DNA from: Candidatus Bathyarchaeota archaeon
Lineage (GTDB): Archaea; Thermoproteota; Bathyarchaeia; Bathyarchaeales; Bathyarchaeaceae
Reading direction: 5' to 3'
Assembly: GCA_020344715.1 (NCBI GenBank)
Contig: CP070828.1
Location: forward strand, 813,061 to 820,417
DNA length: 7,357 nucleotides
Shown: one piece after another, positions 1 through 6,693 of the stretch
Layout: each line of letters begins with the position of its first letter
Position numbering within the stretch: position 1 is the stretch's first letter
Notes under the pieces: generated by a model
What the model saw: only the letters and a program-made list of their open reading frames with translations
The model's database searches: none
Told to the model about the DNA's origin: nothing
Made by a program: the position numbers and the translations under genes

Positions 1-248
1 AAGATGTGGGGATCGCCAACATCATAAGAGTCCTCAGGCATTTGACCGTAGAAGGAGCAACCATGCCTGCCGTCTATAAGGAGTTAGCTTCTAACATTCT
101 GAAAACAGGGTATGCATACAGAATCTCAGAGTTACGACTAAAAAAGAGAGAAGAAAAAGGATTGCCTTCATTGTCAAGAGCTAACCTAGAAAACCTCGAG
201 AAGCTGTTCGACATTACAGGTCTTTCAGGGATTCTTGAAAAGGTGTGA
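1..248 (+). CDS. hdrC: Heterodisulfide reductase subunit C, C-terminal part (5' end outside window)
   Basis: This is the last 82 or so residues of an HdrC, the iron-sulfur relay subunit that carries electrons from HdrA to HdrB. The frame is already open at the window edge: the codon before the GTG at position 6 reads Asp, in the series D-V-G-I-A-N-I-I. That GTG is therefore probably an internal Val and not a start. The two CX2CX2CX3C ferredoxin motifs of HdrC must lie upstream. What remains matches the helical tail of methanogen-type HdrC: a segment like DVANIIRVLR, then MPAVYKELA, then NILKTGYAYRISELR, then a basic stretch and a Leu-rich end. The family match is from memory of conserved tail motifs. 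It sits directly before hdrB, whose ribosome binding site lies inside its last codons. This longer tail is absent from the second hdrC at 6686. Confidence 0.85.
   Translation, partial: DVGIANIIRVLRHLTVEGATMPAVYKELASNILKTGYAYRISELRLKKREEKGLPSLSRANLENLEKLFDITGLSGILEKV
241..245 (+). promoter_or_regulatory. Ribosome binding site that decides the hdrB start
   Basis: AGGTG lies 10 bases before the ATG at 256 and continues as AGGTGTGA. It favours this ATG over the in-frame TTG at 235, which lies upstream of the motif. The motif is embedded in the end of hdrC, which suggests coupled translation. Confidence 0.6.
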
Positions 249-255
249 ATCTAGC

Positions 256-1134
256 ATGGAAGAGTCGAAGTACCTGCTTTTCTTGGGATGTGTTATTCCT
301 TACAGAATCGCCAGCTACGAGATTTCAGCGAGAAAAGTTCTTGATAAACTTGGGGTAAAATCAGTTGAGATGCCAGAGTTCAACTGCTGTGGATTCCCAT
401 TAGATCCCATAAATCATGACATGATGCTTACCTTGGCTGCGAGAAATCTCTGTTTGGCGGAGCGACAAGACTTAAACATTATGACGCTATGCAACGGCTG
501 TTTCGGTATTTTGAACCATGTAAACAGAGAACTCAAAGAATCTAAGAACCTCAGAACGAAAGTTAACACATACTTGAAGGAAATTGACCTGGAATTCAAG
601 GGAACAATAGCGATCAAGCATCTCATCCACGTGCTTGCACAGGATATTGGACTTGCAAAAATCAAGGAGACCGTTGAAAAACCACTGAACCCGCTCCGCG
701 TGGCACAGCACATCGGATGCCACGTAGTTCGACCAGCTAAGTACATAGGCTTCGATGATCCAGAGAGCCCGCTGATCCTCAAAAGCTTGATTGAAGCAAC
801 TGGTGCAAGTTGCTTGAACTATCAGGATGAAATGGAATGTTGCGGCGCTCCAATTATAGGCATAGACGACAAGATCTCGCTCCAGTTGGCGAATGAAAAA
901 CTGGATCATGTTATGGCAGTCGGTGCTGAGGCTTTGATCACTGTCTGTCCTTTCTGTCACATGATGTATGACTTAAACCAGCCTAGAATAGAGCGAGCTT
1001 TCGATAGGAAATTTGGTATCCCCGTTCTTCACTATCCTCAACTGTTAGGCTTGGCGATGGGCATCAGTCCAGATGAACTAGGTTTTGAACAACTCAGAGT
1101 GAACGCAGCTACTATTCTAGCCAACAACGTTTGA
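256..1134 (+). CDS. hdrB: Heterodisulfide reductase subunit B, methanogen type (first copy)
   Basis: HdrB is the catalytic subunit that reduces the CoM-S-S-CoB heterodisulfide, or another disulfide in non-methanogens, at two non-cubane [4Fe-4S] clusters. The protein is 292 residues from the ATG, close to the usual HdrB length. Both CCG motifs are complete: C12-X31-C44-C45-X33-C79-X2-C82 and C155-X39-C195-C196-X34-C231-X2-C234. The N-terminus (YLLFLGCVIPYR) and the C-terminal HYPQLLGLAMG segment are typical of methanogen HdrB. An in-frame TTG at 235 would add seven residues, but it lies upstream of the Shine-Dalgarno and gives a start that does not match the family. The gene follows hdrC directly, and the pair is separated by 266 bases from the downstream kor-hdrA operon. 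The true substrate cannot be read from the sequence, because no mcr genes are in view. Confidence 0.93.
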   Translation: MEESKYLLFLGCVIPYRIASYEISARKVLDKLGVKSVEMPEFNCCGFPLDPINHDMMLTLAARNLCLAERQDLNIMTLCNGCFGILNHVNRELKESKNLRTKVNTYLKEIDLEFKGTIAIKHLIHVLAQDIGLAKIKETVEKPLNPLRVAQHIGCHVVRPAKYIGFDDPESPLILKSLIEATGASCLNYQDEMECCGAPIIGIDDKISLQLANEKLDHVMAVGAEALITVCPFCHMMYDLNQPRIERAFDRKFGIPVLHYPQLLGLAMGISPDELGFEQLRVNAATILANNV

Positions 1135-1190
1135 ATCTGCGCTTCCAATCAAGCCTCGTAGGGACCATTTGCACTGAGTAGGGTATATAT

Positions 1191-1222
1191 GGCAGCCTTT
1201 AATGCAGGCTTGTTCGGTTGCC
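1191..1222 (+). other. Hairpin in the hdrB-korD spacer
   Basis: GGCAGCC (1191-1197) can pair with GGTTGCC (1216-1222): seven pairs including one G-U, with an 18-base loop. A competing five-pair stem, AGCCT (1194-1198) with AGGCT (1206-1210), uses part of the same 5' arm. No T-run follows, so it does not look like a classical terminator. It could be an mRNA 3' end structure or a chance fold. Confidence 0.3.
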
Positions 1223-1304
1223 AGATAAGACAATTCACATCAAACGATACTCGCTTCACTGATCTAAAGGGGATGCTGATCTTCCGAAAGCGCAAGTGAC
1301 CGGG

Positions 1305-1312
1305 GTATAAAC
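1305..1312 (+). promoter_or_regulatory. Candidate TATA box, upstream of the palindrome
   Basis: GTATAAAC is TATA-like. Initiation about 25 bases downstream would fall near 1333-1338, at the edge of the palindrome at 1335-1348. That would leave a leader of about 65 bases before korD at 1401. The preceding bases are G-rich and not a good BRE, so this is weaker than the box at 1348. Confidence 0.3.
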
Positions 1313-1334
1313 TTACAGTCTAGGTGTGACCTTT

Positions 1335-1348
1335 ACGTTTGTAAACGT
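1335..1348 (+). promoter_or_regulatory. Perfect inverted repeat, possible operator
   Basis: ACGTTTGTAAACGT is ACGTTT, a two-base spacer, and AAACGT: a perfect dyad. It overlaps a second eight-base palindrome, AAACGTTT (1343-1350). It lies directly on the upstream edge of the TATA-like TTTATAT, where TFB binds, or at the start site if the box at 1305 is used. In either case a dimeric repressor bound here would block initiation. The regulator is unknown. Confidence 0.45.
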
Positions 1349-1354
1349 TTATAT
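1348..1354 (+). promoter_or_regulatory. Candidate archaeal TATA box with BRE-like TAAACG for the kor-hdr operon
   Basis: TTTATAT preceded by GTAAACG resembles an archaeal TATA element with an A-rich BRE. Initiation about 25 bases downstream would fall near 1375-1380, giving a leader of roughly 20-25 bases before the korD ATG at 1401. It would also give a nearly leaderless transcript for the other-frame ATG at 1373. No other box this close to the first gene was seen. Confidence 0.5.
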
Positions 1355-1400
1355 CTGAGGGAAACTCTGCTTATGATAAAAGAGCCCTCTGGAAACAGAA

Positions 1401-1676
1401 ATGCAGACGAGCAACAAGGTTCTACCCAGCCAAAGAGTAAAGGCTTCTCGAGGAAAAATCCACATTATTAAAGAGCGGTGCAAGCAATGCAATCTATGTA
1501 TAAGTTTCTGTCCCAAACAAGTCCTCCGACGTTCTGATGACATCAACGAAAAAGGCTACCATATCCCAGAAGCTATTGAAGAGCCCGAAAAAGACAAAAT
1601 CTGTATGGCATGCGGTTTCTGCGAGGTAGTCTGCCCAGACTTTGCCATCTGGATTGAAGAGAGGATTGACAAATGA
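1401..1676 (+). CDS. korD: 2-oxoacid:ferredoxin oxidoreductase, delta (ferredoxin-like) subunit
   Basis: This is a 91-residue protein with two four-cysteine cluster motifs: C27-X2-C30-X2-C33-X3-C37-P and C68-X2-C71-X2-C74-X3-C78-P. It would carry two [4Fe-4S] clusters that move electrons from the TPP/cluster centre of the beta subunit to external ferredoxin. The order korD-korA-korB-korC supports the assignment. Its stop overlaps the korA start (ATGA), so translation is probably coupled. The start is less certain than for its neighbours: no strong Shine-Dalgarno precedes ATG 1401, only a GGA around 1391-1393. The first 18 or so residues before GKIHI are also not recognisably conserved. Another frame starting at ATG 1373 runs into this region and ends at 1471, and it could hold the true N-terminus if the sequence has a one-base error. 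Confidence 0.88.
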   Translation: MQTSNKVLPSQRVKASRGKIHIIKERCKQCNLCISFCPKQVLRRSDDINEKGYHIPEAIEEPEKDKICMACGFCEVVCPDFAIWIEERIDK

Positions 1677-2824
1677 GGGAAGCTGTTCAGACCGGTAGAC
1701 ACTTCTGGTACGGAAACATCGCCATAGCAGAGGGCGCGATAGCCGCCGGCTGCCGATTTTTCGCCGGCTACCCAATTACGCCAGCCAGCGAAATAGCTGA
1801 GCATGTGTCAAGGAGGTTTCCAGAGATAGGTGGAATGTTTGTCCAATTCGAGGATGAGCTTGCATCTATAGCCGCGATTCTAGGCGCCTCTTGGGCAGGA
1901 GCAAAATCGATGACAGCAACATCTGGACCAGGTTTCAGTCTAATGCAGGAGAATATAGGATTAGGCATCATGATGGAAGTTCCTACCGTCATTGTGAATG
2001 TACAACGTGGAGGGCCGAGCACTGGTCTCCCAACGCTAACCGCTCAAGGAGATGTTATGCAAACCAAGTGGGGGAGCCATGGACCATACGAGATAATCGC
2101 ACTTTCACCCGATTCACCCCAAGAAGCCTTCAACGTTACAATACGTTGCTTTAATCTTGCAGAAAAATACCGAGTTCCCGTCGTTCTTTTAACTAGCGAA
2201 ACCGTCGGCCACAGTGCTGGCAAAGTAGTCGTTCCTCCAGAGGACGCAATAGAAATCGTGGAACGGAAGAAACCCAAGGTTCCAGTGGGAGAATACGCGC
2301 CTTACAAACCTGACGAAGACCTGATTCCGCCCATGGCTTGCGCGGGAGAAGGATACGCTTTCACGACAACTGGTCTCACCCACAATGAAAAAGGCTACCC
2401 TGACACAACCGCAGAGACACAGGAGAAGTTGATCAGACGTCTCAACGACAAGATTCGAAGCCATTTGGGAGATATTGTGGATGTGACAGAAGAAAACATG
2501 GAAGACGCTGACATTGCAGTTGTCTCATACGGACAAGTTTCCCGCCCTGCAAAAAAAGCAGTTGAAATGGCAAGAGAAAATGGAATCAAAGCAGGAAGCA
2601 TCAAACTCACCACCATCTGGCCCTTCGCAGAGCATATTATACACAAATGGGCCAAGCAAGTGGAGTACTTCATTGTTCCAGAGTTAAACTACGGTCAAAT
2701 TTACCTGGAGGTGAAAAGGGAGGCAGCTGGAGAAGCTAAAACCCTTTTGATTCCGCGAATGGGAGGCGAGTTGATCACGCCCACGGAAATTTACAATGAA
2801 ATAGAGAGGATGAGCAAAAGATGA
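1673..2824 (+). CDS. korA: 2-oxoacid:ferredoxin oxidoreductase, alpha subunit
   Basis: The alpha subunit of a CoA-dependent 2-oxoacid:ferredoxin oxidoreductase carries the pyrimidine-binding (PP-like) domain and completes the TPP site formed with beta. In order along the 383 residues: GNIAIAEGA (14-22), GYPITPASE (32-40), an acidic FEDE segment (59-62) in the position where this family contacts TPP, TATSGPGFSLM (81-91), and QRGGPSTGLPT (111-121). A C-terminal transketolase-like domain follows, with an AVVSYGQ segment. The motifs are those of KorA, the 2-oxoglutarate type, more than of pyruvate PorA. Substrate calls within this family are unreliable, so 2-oxoglutarate is only the most likely choice. 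Length is normal for the family. A GAGG at 1661-1664 can serve as ribosome binding site. The stop overlaps the korB start as ATGA. Confidence 0.93.
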   Translation: MREAVQTGRHFWYGNIAIAEGAIAAGCRFFAGYPITPASEIAEHVSRRFPEIGGMFVQFEDELASIAAILGASWAGAKSMTATSGPGFSLMQENIGLGIMMEVPTVIVNVQRGGPSTGLPTLTAQGDVMQTKWGSHGPYEIIALSPDSPQEAFNVTIRCFNLAEKYRVPVVLLTSETVGHSAGKVVVPPEDAIEIVERKKPKVPVGEYAPYKPDEDLIPPMACAGEGYAFTTTGLTHNEKGYPDTTAETQEKLIRRLNDKIRSHLGDIVDVTEENMEDADIAVVSYGQVSRPAKKAVEMARENGIKAGSIKLTTIWPFAEHIIHKWAKQVEYFIVPELNYGQIYLEVKREAAGEAKTLLIPRMGGELITPTEIYNEIERMSKR

Positions 2825-3669
2825 ACACGCAGACAACTGCAGAGTCGGAACAACATCCGATTGAAAAATGGCTCAGATCTGAACGAATGCCACACATGTG
2901 GTGTGCAGGATGCGGTGTAGGTCCAACCTTATATGCCTGGATAAGAGCGCCTGATAGAGTTGGAATACCAAGGGAAAAAGTTGTTTACGTCTCTGGGATC
3001 GGGTGCTGCGGAAGAGGTTCCGGCTACCTCAACGTAGACGGTTTTCACACGACCCATGGAAGGGCTATTCCATTTGCAATTGGACTCAAGCTAGCTAGGC
3101 CTGAGCTGTGTGTGAGCGTAATCTCTGGAGATGGAGACCTTTTCTCCATTGGAGGGAATCACTTCATTCATGCGTGTAGACGAAACGTTGATTTACTTGT
3201 AATCTGCACCAACAACTTCATCTACGGAATGACAGGCGGTCAACTTGCCCCTACCACACTTCTTGGAGACCGCGCCACAACCGCTCCGTATGGAAACGTC
3301 GAACCCTCCTTCAGCACTCCGCATTTGGCCGACGCGGCAGGTGCTGTTTACGTTGCCAGATGGACAAGCATTCACCTTCGCCGCTTGGAAAAATCCATCG
3401 CTGAAGCCTTGCAGATGAAGGGATTCAGGTACATTGAGGTTTTGTCACCGTGCCCAGTAAATTATGGAAGGCGAAACAAGCTTCCTGAACCAGATGACAT
3501 AGCGGAATGGTTTAGGCAGTCTTCTGTAATCAGGAACGGAGCCAACACTAGCGAGATCTCAATCGAGAAAGGAAAGCCGCTGATTCTTGGGGATTTTGTT
3601 AAACGTACTGGCAAGCCGACATTTTACGAAGTTATGAAAGAGTTGGAAGGGAGAGTTAAGCCCCGGTGA
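2821..3669 (+). CDS. korB: 2-oxoacid:ferredoxin oxidoreductase, beta (TPP-binding) subunit
   Basis: This is the catalytic thiamine-diphosphate subunit, 282 residues. The TPP/Mg motif is clear: GDGD at 103-106 and NN at 131-132. Likely [4Fe-4S] ligands are C28 and C31 in WCAGCG, C62 or C63 in GIGCCGRG, and C211 in SPCPVNYG, matching the four-cysteine pattern of known OFOR beta subunits. H76 and H79 in FHTTHGRA are in the usual TPP-pocket segment. YGMTGGQLAPTT (135-146) is the form common in KorB-type enzymes and supports a 2-oxoglutarate or related dicarboxylate substrate. The start overlaps the korA stop, with GAGAGGAT upstream acting as ribosome binding site. It works with korA to oxidise the 2-oxoacid to acyl-CoA and CO2, passing electrons to KorD. 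Confidence 0.94.
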   Translation: MNTQTTAESEQHPIEKWLRSERMPHMWCAGCGVGPTLYAWIRAPDRVGIPREKVVYVSGIGCCGRGSGYLNVDGFHTTHGRAIPFAIGLKLARPELCVSVISGDGDLFSIGGNHFIHACRRNVDLLVICTNNFIYGMTGGQLAPTTLLGDRATTAPYGNVEPSFSTPHLADAAGAVYVARWTSIHLRRLEKSIAEALQMKGFRYIEVLSPCPVNYGRRNKLPEPDDIAEWFRQSSVIRNGANTSEISIEKGKPLILGDFVKRTGKPTFYEVMKELEGRVKPR

Positions 3670-3670
3670 T
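3665..3670 (+). promoter_or_regulatory. Ribosome binding site of korC
   Basis: GGTGAT matches the archaeal 16S 3' end complement and lies nine bases before ATG 3680. It overlaps the korB stop codon. It favours ATG 3680; the tandem ATGs at 3669 and 3672 are in a frame that stops at once. Confidence 0.65.
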
Positions 3671-3679
3671 GATGAGAAG

Positions 3680-4234
3680 ATGAGAAGAGAAATCATGTTC
3701 GCAGGATTTGGGGGACAAGGCGTTGTAACAGCCGGCTACATTACTGGTCAAGCCGCTGCAGTCTATGATGACAGAGAGTGTTCGTTCACCCGTGTTTACG
3801 GTCCCGAAGCTCGAGGTTCCGCCTGCTACAGCGGTGTTGTGGTGGATGAAGAAGAGATAGATTATCCCTACCTGCTCAATCCTGAGATTATGGTTATTAT
3901 GAGCCAAGAGGCGTACGAAAAGTTTCTGAGCAAACTAGCAGATGGAGGCTTACTAATCATTGACAGCTCCATCGTAAGACTGGATGAGCGAGCGGAGAAA
4001 TACAAGCGCTACAACGTGCCAGCCACTCAAATAGCCGAGAAGATGGGTGCCCGAGTTGTCGCAAATGTGGTTATGCTTGGATTCGTTGGAAGAATCTGGA
4101 GAGGAGTGAGCGTTGACGGACTCCGAGAATCTGTCAAAGCTACCGTGCCAACGAGGCACTTGGACTTGAATCTTCGAGCATTTGAGAGAGGGATTGAACT
4201 GGCAGAAAAAGCCATCGAAAGCGCTCCTGCGTAG
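3680..4234 (+). CDS. korC: 2-oxoacid:ferredoxin oxidoreductase, gamma subunit
   Basis: The gamma subunit of the Kor complex is a Rossmann-like domain that helps bind CoA and hold the alpha and beta subunits. At 184 residues it has the usual length. The N-terminal glycine-rich motif GFGGQGV (9-15) and the YGPEARGS segment (40-47), followed by SGVVVDEEEIDYP (51-63), are the family signature. It lies 10 bases after korB behind a strong GGTGAT. The gap to the next gene, hdrA, is only 19 bases and contains that gene's Shine-Dalgarno, so transcription very likely continues into the Hdr genes. Nothing is missing or broken. Confidence 0.93.
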   Translation: MRREIMFAGFGGQGVVTAGYITGQAAAVYDDRECSFTRVYGPEARGSACYSGVVVDEEEIDYPYLLNPEIMVIMSQEAYEKFLSKLADGGLLIIDSSIVRLDERAEKYKRYNVPATQIAEKMGARVVANVVMLGFVGRIWRGVSVDGLRESVKATVPTRHLDLNLRAFERGIELAEKAIESAPA

Positions 4235-4240
4235 TAGGAA

Positions 4241-4247
4241 AGGAGAG
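4241..4247 (+). promoter_or_regulatory. Ribosome binding site that decides the hdrA start
   Basis: AGGAGAG, seven to eight bases before ATG 4254. It favours this start over an in-frame ATG at 4182 that lies inside korC and would add 24 residues with no family match. Confidence 0.65.
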
Positions 4248-4253
4248 AGACTT

Positions 4254-6230
4254 ATGGAGCCATCGTTAGTAAGTGACAAAGAAAAAATAGGTGTTTTTGC
4301 TTGTCACTGTGGTCGAAATATAGCCGCAACAATTGACACCGAGAGAGTAGTAGAAGAGGTTTTGAAGCATCCAGCAGTTGTTCATGCTGAACACTATGAA
4401 TACATGTGTAGCGACCCAGGCCAGGAACTCATAGAGACCGCAATTAGGGAAAAACGTTTAACTGGGGTCATTGTAGCGGCTTGTTCTCCCTCACTTCATG
4501 AAGTAACGTTCAGAGAGACCGTGAAACGTGCAGACCTCAACATCTATAAATGCGAGATAGCGAACATCCGAGAACAAGACAGCTGGGTTCACGAGAACAA
4601 AGAAAAAGCTACGGAAAAAGCAGTAAAACTGACGAAAAGCGCAATTGAAAAGATTATTCGAAACGAAGCATTGAGCCCCATAAAAGTCGGCCTTCACAAG
4701 AAGGCTTTGGTGATAGGTGGCGGAGTTGCAGGAATCAGAGCTGCATTGGACATTGCTGACGCCGGGTTTCCAGTTGTGCTTATCGAAAAAACCGCCACAG
4801 TCGGAGGTCATATGGCGCAACTAGCAGAAACGTTTCCCACCCTTGACTGCGCCAGCTGTATATTAACTCCTCTTATGAGCGCTGTTGCGCACCATCCAAA
4901 CATAGAACTGCATACGTTATCAGAGATCGAAAATGTTGAGGGCTATGTGGGCAACTTTCACGTACGCATCAAGAAACATCCTAGATATGTGGAGCCAGAT
5001 AAATGCAATCTCTGCAACGAATGCGAGAATGTCTGCCCAGTTGCCGTGCCTTCAGAGTTTGATGAAGGGCTAAGCCTAAGAAAAGCTGTCTTCATTCCGT
5101 TTCCTCAAGCTGTGCCATCCTCATACTTGATAGACGCAAACGCTTGCTTAGGGATGTCTCCGCTCATTTGCGGCAAATGTGCAGAGCCGGAAGTTTGTGG
5201 TCCTCAAGCAGTCAATTTTGATGATCAAGAGAAAATTATTGAGGACGACTTTGGGGCAATAGTTGTCGCAACTGGGTACGAGCTATATAATCCAACGAAT
5301 CTCGGCGAATACGGAGCAGACGTGTACCCTGATGTCATAACTTCTCTCCAGTTTGAACGACTGCTTTCTCCCAGTGGACCAACTGGTGGCATCCCTAGAA
5401 GACCTAGCGACGAAAAAATCCCGAAAAGGATAGCTTTCATTCATTGCGCCGGATCCAGAGATGAAAGACATCAGCCTTACTGCAGCCACATCTGTTGCAC
5501 TTACTCCGCGAAACATGCGCTTCTGTTCAAGGAGTTAGTACCGGATGCTGAGATTCACTCTTTTTACATAGATATTAGAGCAGTTGGAAAGAACTATGAA
5601 GACTTCATAAGAAGGGTGCAGGAAGAAACGGGCATTCATTACACTCGTGGAAAGGTTTCAAGAATCTATGAGCAAGATGGAAAGGTGAAGGTTCTTGGTG
5701 TTGACACTCTATTGGATGAGAGGATAGAACTGGAAGTAGATATGGTGGTTCTTGCTCTACCGATGGTGCCTTTCCAGGGTGTTAAAGATCTAGCTGGTAA
5801 GATGCGAATCCAAATTGATGGAAACAACTTCCTTCAAGAACTGCATCCAAAGTTGCATCCAGTAGAATCCGCAACTTCAGGTATTTTCTTAGCTGGTGCC
5901 GCCCAATCTCCAAAAGACATCCAGGATACTGTATCCCAAGCTGGCGCCTGCGCTAGCAAGGCATTAGGCATATTAACGCAGGAGAAAATTAGTCACATTC
6001 CAACGGTTGCTAATGTGGATGAAGAGAATTGCAGCAGCTGCAGATTTTGTATCTCGGTCTGTCCGTACAGAGCGATAAAGACCATCGATGATAAAGCCCA
6101 CGTGGAAGAGGTGCTTTGCGAAGGGTGTGGTATTTGTGTTTCCGCATGTCCGTCTGGGGTCATAGATCTCAGAAATCACACCGATAAACAAGTCGGCTTT
6201 ATGATAAAAGCATTGGCCGGAGAGATTTAG
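4254..6230 (+). CDS. hdrA: Heterodisulfide reductase subunit A, FAD and iron-sulfur protein
   Basis: HdrA is the flavin subunit where electron bifurcation occurs in Hdr complexes. The protein is 658 residues, the usual length of methanogen HdrA. Domains in order: an N-terminal cluster domain with C17/C19 (ACHCGRN), C52 (YMCSDPGQ), C77 (ACSPSLHE) and C100; a thioredoxin-reductase-like FAD domain with GGGVAG (155-160) and E178; a C199-X2-C202 pair (LDCASC); and an inserted ferredoxin module with C251/C254/C257/C261 and C298/C306/C309/C315. The FAD domain then returns, closing with an AGAAQSPKDIQDTVSQAGA segment. The C-terminal ferredoxin domain has C593/C596/C599/C603 and C622/C625/C628/C632. 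All expected cysteines are present, with no sign of an in-frame TGA for selenocysteine. It is between korC and mvhD, so ferredoxin made by Kor and electrons delivered by MvhD could meet here. Confidence 0.95.
   Translation: MEPSLVSDKEKIGVFACHCGRNIAATIDTERVVEEVLKHPAVVHAEHYEYMCSDPGQELIETAIREKRLTGVIVAACSPSLHEVTFRETVKRADLNIYKCEIANIREQDSWVHENKEKATEKAVKLTKSAIEKIIRNEALSPIKVGLHKKALVIGGGVAGIRAALDIADAGFPVVLIEKTATVGGHMAQLAETFPTLDCASCILTPLMSAVAHHPNIELHTLSEIENVEGYVGNFHVRIKKHPRYVEPDKCNLCNECENVCPVAVPSEFDEGLSLRKAVFIPFPQAVPSSYLIDANACLGMSPLICGKCAEPEVCGPQAVNFDDQEKIIEDDFGAIVVATGYELYNPTNLGEYGADVYPDVITSLQFERLLSPSGPTGGIPRRPSDEKIPKRIAFIHCAGSRDERHQPYCSHICCTYSAKHALLFKELVPDAEIHSFYIDIRAVGKNYEDFIRRVQEETGIHYTRGKVSRIYEQDGKVKVLGVDTLLDERIELEVDMVVLALPMVPFQGVKDLAGKMRIQIDGNNFLQELHPKLHPVESATSGIFLAGAAQSPKDIQDTVSQAGACASKALGILTQEKISHIPTVANVDEENCSSCRFCISVCPYRAIKTIDDKAHVEEVLCEGCGICVSACPSGVIDLRNHTDKQVGFMIKALAGEI
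6219..6224 (+). promoter_or_regulatory. Ribosome binding site of mvhD
   Basis: GGAGAG inside the last codons of hdrA, seven bases before ATG 6232. The gap between the hdrA stop and this ATG is one base. Confidence 0.55.
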
Positions 6231-6231
6231 A

Positions 6232-6693
6232 ATGGAAAGAAATTTCGAGCCGAGGATTCTAGCATTTCTCTGTAGATGGTGTGGTTATCAAGGTGCAGAC
6301 ATGGCGGGTACTTCCCGCTTGAAATATCCCTCTTCAATTGTTTCGATTCGAGTTCCGTGCAGTGGGCGAATCAAAATGGAGCACGTCTTGGACGCCTTGA
6401 CGAGGTTTGAGGGTGTGCTGATTGCAGGTTGTCACGTTCCGAACGATTGTCACTATGTTCATGGAAACTTCAAGTGCCTAAACCGTGTGACCCTTCTCAA
6501 GGAGATTCTGGCACAAATGGGCGTAAATCCTGTACGGCTCAGGTTAGAGTGGATTTCGGCGACGGAAGGGAGAAAATTCGCCAGGGTGGTTGGTGAGTTC
6601 ACTCAAGAACTCAGAAAACTTGGGACACTAAATTCGGCCTGTACACATGAAAATAATTCAATCAGTCTTCTTCAGGTGAAACAAAGTGAGTGA
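6232..6693 (+). CDS. mvhD: MvhD-type electron transfer subunit (methyl-viologen-reducing hydrogenase delta family)
   Basis: MvhD is a small iron-sulfur protein that passes electrons from a hydrogenase, formate dehydrogenase or other dehydrogenase to HdrA. The 153-residue product has the family pattern: C14-X2-C17 in LCRWCGYQGAD, C43 in RVPCSGRI, C67 and C73 in AGCHVPNDCHY, and C82 in the GNFKC segment. Then come RLRLEWISATEGRKFA and a LRKLG end. The last 20 or so residues (from about NSACTHENN) look like a variable tail and overlap the start of hdrC by eight bases. It starts one base after the hdrA stop, so the two are surely co-transcribed. No catalytic dehydrogenase or hydrogenase subunit is in the window, so the electron donor is unknown. 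Similar proteins are also called FlpD when linked to formate dehydrogenase. Confidence 0.92.
   Translation: MERNFEPRILAFLCRWCGYQGADMAGTSRLKYPSSIVSIRVPCSGRIKMEHVLDALTRFEGVLIAGCHVPNDCHYVHGNFKCLNRVTLLKEILAQMGVNPVRLRLEWISATEGRKFARVVGEFTQELRKLGTLNSACTHENNSISLLQVKQSE
6674..6679 (+). promoter_or_regulatory. Ribosome binding site supporting the GTG start of the second hdrC
   Basis: AGGTGA lies six bases before GTG 6686, inside the end of mvhD. It supports use of a GTG start within the overlap. Confidence 0.6.

Noticed and set aside
6..248. A stand-alone 80-residue protein starting at GTG 6
   Set aside because: The frame is open upstream and the residues match the HdrC tail, so it is a truncated gene at the window edge.
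487..960. A 157-codon minus-strand open frame opposite hdrB
   Set aside because: It has no recognisable domain and lies wholly within a gene whose cysteine motifs are intact. The same reasoning excludes the other minus-strand frames in the window.
1182..1190. GGTATATAT as a third TATA box
   Set aside because: It is about 210 bases from korD, and no clear gene or RNA follows at the right distance. It is AT-rich but without an A-rich BRE, so not strong enough to list.
1189..1299. A 36-codon open frame in the spacer, starting MAAFNAGLFGCQ and ending FRKRK
   Set aside because: It has no convincing ribosome binding site, its ATG lies inside the TATATAT stretch, and I recognise no family. A frame of this length is expected by chance.
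1135..1330. A tRNA or box C/D guide RNA in the spacer
   Set aside because: No acceptor stem with a T-loop GTTCRA arrangement on either strand, and CTGA occurs without a matching C box.
4182..4253. A longer HdrA beginning inside korC
   Set aside because: The extra 24 residues are basic and unlike HdrA. The Shine-Dalgarno at 4241-4247 fits ATG 4254.
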